A stretch of 64,000 bases of DNA, taken from Paracoccus sp. S-4012 (GTDB taxonomy: Bacteria > Pseudomonadota > Alphaproteobacteria > Rhodobacterales > Rhodobacteraceae). The notes under the pieces are model-generated. The model was not told where the DNA came from and ran no database searches. It saw only the letters and a list, made by a program, of their open reading frames with translations. The position numbers were made by a program, and so were the translations under genes. Positions 8,937 to 18,530 of this stretch are shown here, one piece after another. How positions within the stretch are numbered: position 1 is the first letter of the stretch; each line of letters begins with the position of its first letter. The stretch spans positions 244,352 to 308,351 of the forward strand of contig NZ_WKKA01000003.1 of the NCBI RefSeq assembly GCF_009674885.1. The letters are read 5' to 3'.

Positions 8937-10361
8937 TCAGCCCGCCTGATCGTCGATGCGGGCCAGCGATTCCTCGCGGCCGAGCGCTGTCATCATGTCG
9001 AAGACGCTGGGGCTGGATGTCCGCCCGGCCAGGGCCGCCCGGAGCGGTGCCGCGATCTTGCCCAGACCGAGGCCATGCGCCTCGGCAACCCTCATGGCCG
9101 CCGCCTCCAGGTCGTTCCGCGCCCAGTTAACATCCGGTAACGCGAGCGTCAATTCGCGCAGTATACCACGGGATACCGGATCGAGGGACTTTGCCGCCTT
9201 GTCGTCCGGCGTCACCGGCCGCCCGATCCGCGCGAAATGCGCCTGCTCGAGCAGCGCGGGCAGGGTCTTCGCCTTGGCCTTCAGCACCGGCAGCGCCGCG
9301 GCGATGCGCCCCCGCTGCACCTCGGTCAGCACCGGCTGATCCGTGGCGGCGAGGAAGCGGTCCAGCTCCGCCATCAGCGCGGCGTCGTCCATCATGGCGA
9401 TGTGGTGGCCCGAGACATGCTCGAGCTTCTTGAAATCCAGCCGCGCGGCGGCCTTGCCGATCCCGTCCAGATCGAACCATTCCCGCGCCTGCGCGTCGTC
9501 GAAAAGCTCGTCGTCGCCATGGCTCCAGCCGAGCCGCGCGAGATAGTTCCGCATCGCCGCCGCCGGGTAGCCCAGCGCCGCGAACTCGTGCAGCCCGACC
9601 GCCCCGTGGCGCTTGGAGAGCTTCTTGCCGTCCTCGCCATGGATCAGCGGGATATGGGCGAAGACCGGGCGTTCCCATCCCATCGCGTCATAGACCTGGA
9701 TCTGGCGCGCGGTATTCGTCAGGTGGTCGTCGCCGCGGATCACATGCGTCACGCCCATGTCGTGATCGTCCACCACCACCGCCAGCATGTAGGTGGGCGT
9801 CCCGTCCGAGCGCAGCAGCACCATGTCGTCCAGCTCGGCATTGGCGATGGTGACCTCGCCCTGAACCCGGTCGCGGATCACCGTCTCGCCCTCGCGCGGG
9901 GCGCGCAGGCGGATCGCGTAAGGGGCATCCGGTCGGGTCGCCGGATCGGCGTCGCGCCACGGGCTGAGAAAGGGCCGGCGCGGATTTTCGGCCCGCCAGG
10001 CCTCGATCTCCTCGGGCGTGCTGAAGCAGGGATAGGCGCTGCCGTTCGCCAGCATCTCGCGCGCGACCTCGGCATGGCGCGGCTGGCGGGCGAACTGGCT
10101 GATCGGCTCGCCGTCCCAGTCGAGGCCGAGCCAGGTCAGCCCCTCGAGGATCGCCGCCGTCGCCTCGGGGGTCGAGCGGGCGCGGTCGGTGTCCTCGATC
10201 CGCAGCAGGAAGGTGCCGTTGCGGCCGCGGGCATAAAGCCAGTTGAAGAGGGCCGTCCGAGCGCCGCCGATATGCAGGTAGCCGGTCGGCGAGGGGGCGA
10301 AGCGCGTGACCGGCGGACCGGGGGCCGTGGCGGCGGTGGCGTCGGTCGGCGTGTCGGGCAT
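8937..10361 (-). CDS. gltX: Glutamyl-tRNA synthetase
   Basis: Charges tRNA-Glu with glutamate (class I synthetase). From the ATG at 10361 the protein has 474 residues, the normal length. The HIGH-type signature is in [31 protein letters not shown] follows, and the KMSKS-type loop is GKKLSKRHG. The reading frame stays open far upstream, but that part lies antisense to comEC and has no family similarity. The 123-bp gap to comEC is divergent and holds TTAACC...CTAGGC, a possible promoter for comEC. Confidence 0.96.
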   Translation of the reverse strand: MPDTPTDATAATAPGPPVTRFAPSPTGYLHIGGARTALFNWLYARGRNGTFLLRIEDTDRARSTPEATAAILEGLTWLGLDWDGEPISQFARQPRHAEVAREMLANGSAYPCFSTPEEIEAWRAENPRRPFLSPWRDADPATRPDAPYAIRLRAPREGETVIRDRVQGEVTIANAELDDMVLLRSDGTPTYMLAVVVDDHDMGVTHVIRGDDHLTNTARQIQVYDAMGWERPVFAHIPLIHGEDGKKLSKRHGAVGLHEFAALGYPAAAMRNYLARLGWSHGDDELFDDAQAREWFDLDGIGKAAARLDFKKLEHVSGHHIAMMDDAALMAELDRFLAATDQPVLTEVQRGRIAAALPVLKAKAKTLPALLEQAHFARIGRPVTPDDKAAKSLDPVSRGILRELTLALPDVNWARNDLEAAAMRVAEAHGLGLGKIAAPLRAALAGRTSSPSVFDMMTALGREESLARIDDQAG

Positions 10362-10484
10362 GGGGCTCTCGGGCGCAGGGGAGCGCGGTCCGGGATTAAC
10401 CTTCCGGTAAGCTTCCCGCGCTAGGCTGGGCCACGAGATAGCGGCGGGCCGGGGGGGTGTCCAGCAGTTGAAGGGGCGGCAACC

Positions 10485-12614
10485 ATGGCGGTGATCGAGG
10501 CTGATGGCCTGCCGCGTCCGCGCCGCCGCGCGGTTGCCGACGCCCGGCCGGCGCGCCCGGTGGCGGTCGCCCGCGCGGGCTGGTTCCCGTGGCTGCCGGT
10601 GTGGCTCGCCTGCGGGATCGGGCTGTGGTTCGCGCTGAAGGTCGAGCCGGGGGTGCCCGCCTACGGCGCCGCCGCGCTGCTGGCGCTGGCGGGCCTGGCC
10701 ATCTCCCGCGCCGCGCCCCGCGGGGCCGAGCGCATGGCGATCCCCTGGGCCGCGGCCGATGCCCTGCGCCTCGCCGGCTTCGCCCTCGCGGTCGCCGCCC
10801 TCGGCTTCGGCCTCGCCGGGCTGCGCTCGCATCTCGTCGCCGCCCCGGTGCTGCAATTCCGCTACTATGGCCCCGTCGAGGGCCGTCTGGTCGAGATCGA
10901 CCGCTCCGCCCGCGACCGCATGCGCCTGACGCTCGATCAGGTGACGCTCCGCAACATGGCCCCCGAGCGCACGCCCGATCAGGTCCGCCTGAGCCTGACC
11001 GAGACGCCCGCGCGCCTGCCCGAGGTCGGCGCGCGGATCATGCTCACCGGCCATCTCGGCCCGCCGCCCGGCCCCGCCGCGCCCGGCAGCTTCGACTTCC
11101 GCCGCCAGGCCTGGTTCGAGCGTCTCGGCGCGGTCGGCTACAGCCGCACCCCCGTCATGCTGGTCGCGCCCGCCGCCGAGCGCGGCCCCTTCGCCGTCGA
11201 GCGCCTCAGGAACCGCGCCTCGGCGGCCATCCAGTCGGAGATCCCCGGACAGGCGGGGGCCGTGGCCTCGGCACTGCTCACCGGCGATCGCTCGGGCATC
11301 GAGGAGCGGACCAACGCCATCATGCGCGATTCGAACCTCTACCACATCGTCTCGATCTCGGGCCTTCACATGTCCATGCTGGCGGGCTTCGTCTATGCCG
11401 CCATGCGGACCTTCCTCGCCGCCGTGGCCGCCGCGGGGATCGGCGCCGGCCGGCCCGGCCACAAGCTCGCGGCGCTGACCGCACTTGCCGCCGCGGCGGC
11501 CTATATGCGCCTCGCCGATGGCGGCCCGGCGACCGAGCGCGCCTTCGTCATGGTCGCCGTCTTCCTCGGCGCGATCCTCGCCGACCGCCGCGCGATCTCG
11601 CTGCGGACCGTTGCCCTGGCCGCGCTGATCCTCCTCGCGCTCGCCCCGGAGGCGCTGACCCAGCCGGGCTTCCAGATGAGTTTCGCCGCCACCGTCGCCC
11701 TGATCCTCAGCTACGAGCCGTGGTCGCGCCTCTCCCCCCGCGTCCCGCGCCTGCTCCGCCCGGTGGCGATGCTGGTCCTCTCCTCGGCGGTTGCGGGCTT
11801 CTCCACCGCACCCCTCGCGGCCGCGCATTTCAATCGCCTGTCGGAATACGGCCTGATCGCCAACCTGCTCGCGGTTCCGGCGATGGGGATCCTGGTGATG
11901 CCCGCCGGCGTCGTCGCGGCGCTGCTGATGCCGGTGGGCCTCGCCGGGCCGGCGCTATGGGTCATGGGCCTCGGCACCGGCTGGATGCTGGCGGTGGCCG
12001 AGCGGGTCGCGGCGCTTGGCGGCGCGGTGACGGCGGTGCCCGCGCCCCCCGGCCCAACGCTGGCGCTGATCGGCCTCGGCGCCGTGATCCTGTCGCTGCT
12101 GCGCCCCGGCGGCCGTCCGGCCCCGCGCGCGGTGCAGGCGGCGGGTCTGGCCGCGCTCATCGCCGGGTCGGCCCTCTGGGCCACCACTCCGCGGCCGCTC
12201 CTGCTGGTCGGCCGCGAGGCCGAGGCGGTCGGCCTGATGACCGGGGCCGGGCGCGCGCTCTCGAAACCCGGCGCCGCCTTCACGACCGGCAGCTGGCTCG
12301 AGGAGGACGGCGATACCGCCGCGCCCGAGACCGCCGCCGAACGCCCCGGCTGGGACGGTCCCCGCGGCGCGCGCCGCGCCGCGCTCCCCGATGGCCGCAC
12401 CGTCCACCACCTCACCGGCAAGGGCACCGAAGAGGCCCTCGCCGGTGCCTGCCGGGACGGCGCCCTCGTCATCGCCGCAGCCCGGCTCGACCCGCCGGCA
12501 AAGGCCGACTGCCGCCTTCTCGACCTGCAAGCCCTCGGCCGCACCGGCGCGCTCGCCCTCTGGCCCGACGGCCGCGAGACCACCGCCGAGGCCACCGCCG
12601 GCCGCCGCCCCTGA
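10485..12614 (+). CDS. comEC: ComEC/Rec2-family DNA uptake channel protein
   Basis: Inner-membrane protein of 709 residues that carries single-stranded DNA into the cytoplasm during transformation. The N-terminal part has three membrane segments and a DUF4131-type soluble domain (residues ~125-215). The central Competence domain begins at the family signature [17 protein letters not shown] and continues with at least six hydrophobic helices. The C-terminal part after residue ~550 is short (about 160 residues, with no HxHxDH motif), so the beta-lactamase-like domain found in Bacillus ComEC is absent, as in many alphaproteobacteria. It is divergent from gltX and ends at a terminator. Confidence 0.92.
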   Translation: MAVIEADGLPRPRRRAVADARPARPVAVARAGWFPWLPVWLACGIGLWFALKVEPGVPAYGAAALLALAGLAISRAAPRGAERMAIPWAAADALRLAGFALAVAALGFGLAGLRSHLVAAPVLQFRYYGPVEGRLVEIDRSARDRMRLTLDQVTLRNMAPERTPDQVRLSLTETPARLPEVGARIMLTGHLGPPPGPAAPGSFDFRRQAWFERLGAVGYSRTPVMLVAPAAERGPFAVERLRNRASAAIQSEIPGQAGAVASALLTGDRSGIEERTNAIMRDSNLYHIVSISGLHMSMLAGFVYAAMRTFLAAVAAAGIGAGRPGHKLAALTALAAAAAYMRLADGGPATERAFVMVAVFLGAILADRRAISLRTVALAALILLALAPEALTQPGFQMSFAATVALILSYEPWSRLSPRVPRLLRPVAMLVLSSAVAGFSTAPLAAAHFNRLSEYGLIANLLAVPAMGILVMPAGVVAALLMPVGLAGPALWVMGLGTGWMLAVAERVAALGGAVTAVPAPPGPTLALIGLGAVILSLLRPGGRPAPRAVQAAGLAALIAGSALWATTPRPLLLVGREAEAVGLMTGAGRALSKPGAAFTTGSWLEEDGDTAAPETAAERPGWDGPRGARRAALPDGRTVHHLTGKGTEEALAGACRDGALVIAAARLDPPAKADCRLLDLQALGRTGALALWPDGRETTAEATAGRRP

Positions 12615-12640
12615 ACCGGTGCAGGCTCTTCGCCGTGACC

Positions 12641-12691
12641 CAAATATCCCGGGGGAGTCGCGCAGCGACGGGGGCAGCGCCCCCCCTTTTT
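12641..12691 (+). terminator. comEC terminator within a dispersed AAATATCCC-type repeat
   Basis: GGGGGC (12670-12675), an AGC loop, GCCCCC (12679-12684), CC and five T form a rho-independent terminator. It is preceded by AAATATCCCGGGGGAGTC, a block that recurs in variant form after the glycosyltransferase gene (50927 onward). Confidence 0.8.
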
Positions 12692-12694
12692 GCC

Positions 12695-14059
12695 TCAGCC
12701 GACCTCGGCAAACACCCTCGTCAGCGCCCGGTCGAGCTTCTCGAACATCTCGTCCATCTGCGCGTCGGTCAGGATGAAGGGCGGGCAGAGGACGATGGAT
12801 TGGCCCAGCGGGCGGCAGATCAGCCCCTCGTCGGTCGAGGCGTTGGCGATGCGCTCGCTGACCGAGAGGCTGGCCTCGAAGGGTTGCTTGGTCTCGCGGT
12901 CCCGCACCGCCTCGAGGGCCCACATGTAGCCGATCCCGCGCAGCTCGCCGATATTGGCGTGCCTTTGCATGATCGCGCGCAGTCCCGCCTCCATCCGCGG
13001 GGCGCCGTCGATCACCCGCTGCGCCAGCCCCTCGTTCATCACCACGTCGATCGCCTTCAGCGCGATGGCGCAGCCGACCGGGTGGCCGGAGGCAGTGAAG
13101 CCGTGCGGGAACTCCTCGATCGCGGCGATGGCCGCGTCCATGCGATCCGAGAGCTCCGGCCCGAGGATCACCGCGCCCATCGGGAAGAAGCCTGCGGTCA
13201 GGTTCTTCGAGCTGATGATCGCGTCGGGGGTGAAATCATAGGTCTGGCAGCCCCAGGTCGAGCCGGTGCGGCCGAAGCCGGTGATGACCTCGTCGGCGAT
13301 CAGCGGGATGCCGTGCCGCTTCAGGATCGGCTGCACGGTCTGGAAATACCCCTTCGCCGGCGGGATGACGCCGCCCGCACCCATCACCGGCTCGGCGAAG
13401 AAGCCGGCGATGGTGTCGGCGCCCTCGCGGGCGATCACGTCTTCCAGTTCCCGGCCCAGGCGAGCGACGAACTCGGCCTCGGTCTCGCCCGGCTCGCCAT
13501 AGCGCCAGAAATGCGGGCAGGTCAGGTGGATGAAGCCCGGCAGCGGCAGGCCGAAGACCTCGTTATAGGGCTTGCCGGTCATGGACGCGCTGACCGCGGT
13601 GACGCCGTGATAGGCGTTCCAGCGGGTGAGGATCTTGCGCCGTTCCGGCTTCCCCTCCGCCCGGTGCAGGAACCACAGCATCTTGACCATGGTGTCGTTC
13701 GCTTCGGAGCCAGAGTTGGTGTAGAACACCTTGCCGCGCGCGAAGGGCGAGACCTCGACCAGCTTCTCGGACAGCATCACGGTCTGGTCCGACATCCGCC
13801 CGAAGAAGGCGTGATAGCCCGGAAACCGCTCGTATTGCGCCTTGGCCGCGTCGATCAGCCCGCGATGATCGAAGCCGGCGACCATGTTCCAGAGGCCGGA
13901 ATTGGCGTCGAGATAGCGCCGCCCGTTGGTGTCGACGATGTAGGGCCCCTCGCCATGGGTGACGACGACGGTGCCGCGCTCGGCCACGCTCGGCAGGTCG
14001 GTGAAGCCGTAGAGGGAGTAGGTCTCGGCGCGTTTCTCCCAGCTCTGCGGGGCGTCCAT
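12695..14059 (-). CDS. Class III (omega) aminotransferase, PLP-dependent
   Basis: A 454-residue fold-type I aminotransferase. Substrate-side landmarks: DANSGLWNMVAGFDHRGL, the phosphate-binding FYTNSGSEANDTMVKM, WNAYHG, FFAEPVMGAGGVI, IADEVITGFGRTG, and the PLP lysine in IISSKNLTAGFFPMGA. The C-terminus (IVLCPPFILTDAQMDEM) is typical of omega-amino-acid:pyruvate or taurine:pyruvate enzymes. I cannot assign the amine donor from sequence. The start is the ATG at 14059 with an AGGAGACC ribosome site. The frame extends upstream but without family similarity. It is transcribed alone, convergent with comEC. Confidence 0.9.
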   Translation of the reverse strand: MDAPQSWEKRAETYSLYGFTDLPSVAERGTVVVTHGEGPYIVDTNGRRYLDANSGLWNMVAGFDHRGLIDAAKAQYERFPGYHAFFGRMSDQTVMLSEKLVEVSPFARGKVFYTNSGSEANDTMVKMLWFLHRAEGKPERRKILTRWNAYHGVTAVSASMTGKPYNEVFGLPLPGFIHLTCPHFWRYGEPGETEAEFVARLGRELEDVIAREGADTIAGFFAEPVMGAGGVIPPAKGYFQTVQPILKRHGIPLIADEVITGFGRTGSTWGCQTYDFTPDAIISSKNLTAGFFPMGAVILGPELSDRMDAAIAAIEEFPHGFTASGHPVGCAIALKAIDVVMNEGLAQRVIDGAPRMEAGLRAIMQRHANIGELRGIGYMWALEAVRDRETKQPFEASLSVSERIANASTDEGLICRPLGQSIVLCPPFILTDAQMDEMFEKLDRALTRVFAEVG

Positions 14060-14204
14060 GGCGGTCTCCTGGAATGGCGGTCGGGGGAGCCTAGCCGTCC
14101 GAGGGGGCGGCTTCAACGCGGCCAGACAGCCTGGTTCTGTGCTGGGCGAGGGGAAACCCGCGCGTCCCGGCTGCGTTGCGCATGGGTTGCGGATGTGAGG
14201 ACCC

Positions 14205-14666
14205 ATGGCCCGGCAGGACGACAGCATCACCGCCAGCATCGCGATCGCCGCGCCGATCGAGCGGGTGTGGAACGCGCTGATCGACCACCGCCTCTTCGGC
14301 CAGTGGTTCCGCGTCGATCTCGAGGGCCCCTTCGCGGTCGGGCAGCAGACGGTCGGCGCCATCACCTATCCCGGCCACGAGGGCGCCCCCTGGCGCTCGG
14401 TGACCGAGGTGATCGACGAGCCGCGCCGCCTGGTCTTCCGCTGGCCGCATGGCGATGACGAGGACGGGCGCGAGCCGGACTGGACGGTGGTCGCGTTCGA
14501 CCTCGCGCCGATCCGCGCGGGCGGCACCCGGGTCACGGTCACCGAGACCGGCTTCGCGGCGCTGCCCGAGGGCAGCCGCGAGACAACGATGCGGCGCAAT
14601 GCCGAGGGCTGGGAGATCCAGACCCGCAACCTGCGCCGCCATGTCGAAGGCGGGACCGGCGGCTGA
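14205..14666 (+). CDS. SRPBCC (AHSA1-like) domain protein
   Basis: A small soluble protein of 153 residues with the START/Bet v1-like helix-grip fold typical of Aha1-domain proteins: IAAPIERVWNALIDHRLFGQ at the N-terminus, GQQTVGAITYPGHEG, and a central VTEVIDEPRRLVFRWPHG strand. The C-terminal helix region is RNAEGWEIQTRNLRRHVEG. Such proteins bind hydrophobic ligands or act as toxin or detergent-like resistance factors; the ligand here is unknown. The start is the ATG at 14205. It stands 78 bp before hisC and may be read with it. Confidence 0.85.
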   Translation: MARQDDSITASIAIAAPIERVWNALIDHRLFGQWFRVDLEGPFAVGQQTVGAITYPGHEGAPWRSVTEVIDEPRRLVFRWPHGDDEDGREPDWTVVAFDLAPIRAGGTRVTVTETGFAALPEGSRETTMRRNAEGWEIQTRNLRRHVEGGTGG

Positions 14667-14744
14667 ACGCGCGGCAGGGCCGGGCCTTTCCAAGCCGCGG
14701 GCCGCGCCCTAGAAGGTCGCGGTTCCCGAAGGAAGGCCGCGCCG

Positions 14745-15854
14745 ATGTCCGCCACCGCTCCCGCCACCGCCGAAACCGTCGCTCCGCAGCCGGGCATCAT
14801 GGAGATCGCGCTCTACGAGGCCGGGGCGAGCCATGTGGCCGGGCATCCCGATCCGGTGAAGCTGTCGAGCAACGAGAACCCCTGGGGCTGCTCGCCCGCC
14901 GCGCAGGCGGCGATCGAGGCGGCGGCGGCCGCGGCGCATCGCTATCCGTCGTCCGACCACGCCGGGCTACGGGCGGCCATCGGCGAGGTCCATGGGCTCG
15001 ACCCGGCGCGGATCATCTGCGGGGCCGGTTCGGACGAGATCATCAGCTGGCTCGCCCATGCCTATGCCGGGCCGGGGACCGAGGTTCTGTTCACCGAGCA
15101 CGGGTTCCTCATGTACCGCATCGCCGCGCAGACCGCGGGCGCGACCCCGGTCGCAGTGCGCGAGCGCGAGCGGGTGACGGACGTGGACGCGCTGATCGCG
15201 GGCGCAACGCCCGCCACGCGGCTGGTTTTTGTCGCCAACCCGAACAACCCGACCGGCACCATGATCCCGCTTGCCGAGCTGGAACGGCTGGCGCGCGCCG
15301 TGCCGCAGGCCATCGTCGCCCTCGACTCGGCCTATGCCGAGTTTGCGGAAGGCTATGACGGCGGCGCGGAGATCGCCTCGCGTCTGCCGAACGTGGTGAT
15401 GCTGCGGACCTTCTCGAAGATCCACGGGCTGGGCGGGCTGCGGGTCGGCTGGGCGTATGGGCCGCGCGCGGTGATCGACGTGCTTGCCCGGATGCGCGGG
15501 CCGTTCAACGTTTCCGCCCCCGGCCTCGCCGCCGCCGAGGCCGCGATCCGCGACACCGCGTTCACCGAGCGCTGCCGGGCGGAAACCGCGCGCTTGCGCG
15601 ACCGGCTGGCCGATGCGCTTGCGGCGGCGGGGGTGCCGTCCGACCCTTCCTTCGCCAACTTCATCCTCGCCCGCTTCCCCGACCGCGAGACGGCCGAGGC
15701 CTGCGACGCCGCGCTGCAGGCGGACGGCCTGATCGTCCGCCGGGTGGCGGGCTACGGGCTGCCGAACTGCCTGCGCATCACCATCGGCGACGAGGTCGCC
15801 TGCCGCCGCGTGGCCGAAAGCGTGAGGCGCTTCATGGCCGGACGGGGCGCATGA
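14745..15854 (+). CDS. hisC: Histidinol-phosphate aminotransferase
   Basis: PLP aminotransferase of 369 residues acting on imidazole-acetol phosphate in histidine synthesis. In this group the same enzyme may also serve aromatic amino acids. Visible: [10 protein letters not shown] near the N-terminus, the cofactor segment [28 protein letters not shown], and the Schiff-base lysine K225 in [17 protein letters not shown]. Its stop overlaps the start of tyrC by 4 bp (ATGA), so the two are translationally coupled. That pairing with an arogenate/prephenate dehydrogenase favours a role in tyrosine/phenylalanine as well as histidine formation. Confidence 0.93.
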   Translation: MSATAPATAETVAPQPGIMEIALYEAGASHVAGHPDPVKLSSNENPWGCSPAAQAAIEAAAAAAHRYPSSDHAGLRAAIGEVHGLDPARIICGAGSDEIISWLAHAYAGPGTEVLFTEHGFLMYRIAAQTAGATPVAVRERERVTDVDALIAGATPATRLVFVANPNNPTGTMIPLAELERLARAVPQAIVALDSAYAEFAEGYDGGAEIASRLPNVVMLRTFSKIHGLGGLRVGWAYGPRAVIDVLARMRGPFNVSAPGLAAAEAAIRDTAFTERCRAETARLRDRLADALAAAGVPSDPSFANFILARFPDRETAEACDAALQADGLIVRRVAGYGLPNCLRITIGDEVACRRVAESVRRFMAGRGA

Positions 15855-16792
15855 GCGGGGAGGCCGAAGCCGCCCCCTTCCGCCATGTCGCGCTGATCGG
15901 CCTCGGCCTGATCGCGTCGTCGATGGCCCATGCGATCCGCGCCACCTGGCCGGAGGTCCGCATCACCGGCTACGCCCGCTCGGCCGAAACGCGCGAGACG
16001 GCGCGCGAGGTCGGCTTCTGCAATGCCGTCACCGAAAGCGCGCCGGAGGCGGTCGCCGGCGCCGACCTCATCGTCCTCGCCGTGCCGGTCGGCGCCATGG
16101 GCGGGGTCGCGGCCGAGATCGCGCCGCATCTGGCGCCCGGCGCGGTGCTGACGGATGTCGGCTCGGTCAAGCAGGCCGTGATCGAGGCCGTCGCGCCGCA
16201 TGTCCCCGAGGGCGTCGCCTTCGTCCCCGGCCACCCGCTGGCCGGGACCGAGCACAGCGGTCCGCGCTCGGGCTTCGCGACGCTCTTCCAGAACCGCTGG
16301 TGGCTCCTGACTCCGCCCGAGGGCACCGACCCGGAGGCGGTGGCGCGGCTCACGGCCCTCGTCCGCGGAATGGGCGCCAATGTCGAGACGATGGAGCCCG
16401 CGCATCACGACCTGGTCCTCGCCGTGACCAGCCACACGCCGCACCTCATCGCCTATACGATGGTGGGCGTGGCCGACCACCTGCGGCGGGTGACGGACGA
16501 GGAGGTCATCAAGTATTCCGCCGCCGGCTTCCGCGACTTCACCCGGATCGCGGCCTCCGACCCGACCATGTGGCGCGACGTGTTCCTGACCAATCGCGAG
16601 GCCACGCTCGACATCCTCGGACGCTTCACCGAGGAGCTGTTCGTCCTTCAGCGCGCCATCCGCATGGGCGACGGGCAGCAATTGCACGACTATTTCACCC
16701 GCACCCGTGCCATCCGCCGCGGCATCATCGAGGCCGGGCAGGACACCGCCGCGCCCGATTTCGGCCGCGGCGCGCCCGATCAGCGCAGGTAG
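15851..16792 (+). CDS. tyrC: Prephenate/arogenate (cyclohexadienyl) dehydrogenase
   Basis: NAD(P)-dependent oxidative decarboxylation of prephenate or arogenate in tyrosine synthesis. The 313 residues carry the Rossmann motif [15 protein letters not shown] (Gly-x-Gly-x-x-Ala type) near residues 13-26. The family signatures [15 protein letters not shown] and [12 protein letters not shown], and the C-terminal [18 protein letters not shown], are also present. No chorismate mutase or ACT domain is fused. It overlaps hisC by 4 bp, and its stop overlaps the convergent DUF2125 gene by 13 bp. Confidence 0.92.
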   Translation: MSGEAEAAPFRHVALIGLGLIASSMAHAIRATWPEVRITGYARSAETRETAREVGFCNAVTESAPEAVAGADLIVLAVPVGAMGGVAAEIAPHLAPGAVLTDVGSVKQAVIEAVAPHVPEGVAFVPGHPLAGTEHSGPRSGFATLFQNRWWLLTPPEGTDPEAVARLTALVRGMGANVETMEPAHHDLVLAVTSHTPHLIAYTMVGVADHLRRVTDEEVIKYSAAGFRDFTRIAASDPTMWRDVFLTNREATLDILGRFTEELFVLQRAIRMGDGQQLHDYFTRTRAIRRGIIEAGQDTAAPDFGRGAPDQRR

Positions 16793-17808
16793 AGGCGGGG
16801 CGCCGGGCCGATCGGCAGCGGGCCGAGGAAGCTCTGCCCGTCGCGGAAGGCGACCGTGATGCGCGCCGCCCCCTCATGCGGCTCGGGCCAGGCGGCGGGG
16901 CGCGGCTCTGCGGCAGGTTCCGCCGCCGCCGGCGTCTGAGCCACCGCCGTGAGGATCGTCGCGGCCAGCGGCGCGGCGCGTTCCGGGAGCAGCCCCACGG
17001 CCGCCGCGCGCTCGACGAAGCCGCGGCTGTCGGCGGTGTCGACCAGGATCTCGCCCTCGGCCCGGCCCTCGGCATCCGCGACGACGCGCCCGTAGATCCG
17101 CGCGGCGAGATCGTCGAGCGCGAGGTCCAGCCCATCGACCCGGAACCCCACGATCCGCGGCCCGACACCGTCGCCGCTTGGCGCCGCCGCCCTGACCGGC
17201 ACCCGGTCGAGCCACAGTCGCCCGGTGCCCTCGGCCCCGGCGACCCCCGTCACCGCCCCGCCGCTCAGCGCGTCGAGCGACAGGTCCGCCACCGCGAGGC
17301 TCACGTCATAGGCCGCCCCCGTGGCGCGCGGCGCATCCGCGCCGTAGCCCGCAAGCTCCGCCGCGAGGTCGATCCGCCCGACCGCCGCCGCGCCGTCCAG
17401 CACCGCGTCCTCGGCCAGCACCCGCGCATGGCTGAGGGCGAGGCTGTTGGTGGGCGAGAAACTGGCCCAGGCCTCCGCCCCGTCGGGGCCGAGGACCAGC
17501 TCGCGCCCGCCGCCCGTCAGCGTCGCGCCGGGCGCCACGGTGACATGCAGCGTATCGGGACTGGAGGGCGGCAGGAAGATGTCCACCCAGTCGGCCGCGA
17601 CGGTCCCCTCGGGCGCGGTGGCGGTGAAGCCGCGCACGCGGACGCCGATGCGGTCCGGCTCGCGCAGCTGGCTGACGCGCGTGGCCTGCAGCCGCGGGTC
17701 GCTGGCGATCGCCTCGCGGATGGTCCGCGCGAGCAGCGTCTCGCCCCCGATCCAGCCGCCGACGACGAGACCGGCGAGCAGCACCAGGAGCATCAGCACT
17801 GTCCGCAT
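16780..17808 (-). CDS. DUF2125 domain protein
   Basis: A 342-residue protein with one N-terminal membrane segment (MRTVLMLLVLLAGLVVGGWI) and the remainder probably periplasmic. The body is beta-rich and matches the alphaproteobacterial DUF2125 family (GVRVRGFTATAPEGTVAADW; VGPRIVGFRVDGLDLAL). The function is unknown. Its AsmA/TamB-like style of long beta repeats suggests an envelope role, which is inference. I chose the ATG at 17808 because the extra 16 residues upstream are basic and unlike a signal anchor. The gene is divergent from chaC. Confidence 0.8.
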   Translation of the reverse strand: MRTVLMLLVLLAGLVVGGWIGGETLLARTIREAIASDPRLQATRVSQLREPDRIGVRVRGFTATAPEGTVAADWVDIFLPPSSPDTLHVTVAPGATLTGGGRELVLGPDGAEAWASFSPTNSLALSHARVLAEDAVLDGAAAVGRIDLAAELAGYGADAPRATGAAYDVSLAVADLSLDALSGGAVTGVAGAEGTGRLWLDRVPVRAAAPSGDGVGPRIVGFRVDGLDLALDDLAARIYGRVVADAEGRAEGEILVDTADSRGFVERAAAVGLLPERAAPLAATILTAVAQTPAAAEPAAEPRPAAWPEPHEGAARITVAFRDGQSFLGPLPIGPAPRLYLR

Positions 17809-17897
17809 CGGCACCCCTTTGCCGCGGCAGCAGCGGCCCTTCCGTTCGCCGCGCATCGTGGCGTAACTTGCGCCCGAGCGGAAGGACCTCGCCCGAC

Positions 17898-18449
17898 ATG
17901 CCCGATGGCTGCTGGATATTCGCCTATGGCTCGCTGATGTGGGACCCCGGCGTGCCGGTGGCCGAGCGGTCGCCCGCGCGCCTCATGGGCTGGCAGCGCA
18001 GCTTCTGCCTGCGCTCGATCCAGCACCGCGGCACGCCCGAACTGCCGGGGCTGGTCCTCGGCCTCGATGCCGATCCGGGGGGAGAGTGCCGGGGCGTGGG
18101 CTTGCGCGTCGCCGAGGCGGACTGGCCGGAGGCACTCGCCTCGGTGCGGGCGCGGGAGCTGGTGACGCATGCCTACCGCGAGGCGGAGCTGCCGCTGCAA
18201 CTGGACGACGGGCGGCGGGTGACGGCGCTCACCTATGTCATGCGCCGCGAGCATCCGCAGTATGCCGGCGACCTCGCCCCCGAGGCGCAGGCGGCGATCA
18301 TCGCGGCGGCGACGGGCGGGCGCGGGCCGAATGCCGACTATCTCGAGAACTTCGTGCGGCATCTGGCCGAGCTTGGCCTCGCGGATGCGGAGGCCGAGGC
18401 GCTCGCTGCGCGGGTCCGGGCGCTCAGGGGCGCGGTAACCAAGCGGTAA
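17898..18449 (+). CDS. chaC: Gamma-glutamylcyclotransferase (ChaC-like)
   Basis: The 183-residue protein shows the ChaC signature IFAYGSLMWDPG (the YGSL cyclotransferase loop) at the N-terminus, AERSPARLMGWQRSFCLRS, and the C-terminal GPNADYLENFVRHLAELGL. ChaC enzymes split glutathione into 5-oxoproline and Cys-Gly in the cytosol. The start is the ATG at 17898, after GGAAGGACC. It ends 80 bp before the stator-like pair, which appears to have its own promoter. Confidence 0.92.
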   Translation: MPDGCWIFAYGSLMWDPGVPVAERSPARLMGWQRSFCLRSIQHRGTPELPGLVLGLDADPGGECRGVGLRVAEADWPEALASVRARELVTHAYREAELPLQLDDGRRVTALTYVMRREHPQYAGDLAPEAQAAIIAAATGGRGPNADYLENFVRHLAELGLADAEAEALAARVRALRGAVTKR

Positions 18450-18468
18450 CCGGAATATCAGGCTTTGC

Positions 18469-18497
18469 TTGGCATGGGCCTGCAGCCTGCCTACACT
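18469..18497 (+). promoter_or_regulatory. Putative promoter of the stator-like operon
   Basis: TTGGCA (18469-18474), a 17-bp spacer, then TACACT (18492-18497). This predicts a transcript starting near 18504 and so argues against translation starts upstream of that point. Confidence 0.5.
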
Positions 18498-18530
18498 CCT
18501 GCGCGAAGCGTCATGCGGGGACGGCCGGAC

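Noticed and set aside
10589..14458. 1289-codon plus-strand frame across comEC and the aminotransferase
   Set aside because: Out of frame with comEC and antisense to the aminotransferase; Arg/Pro/Ala-rich shadow.
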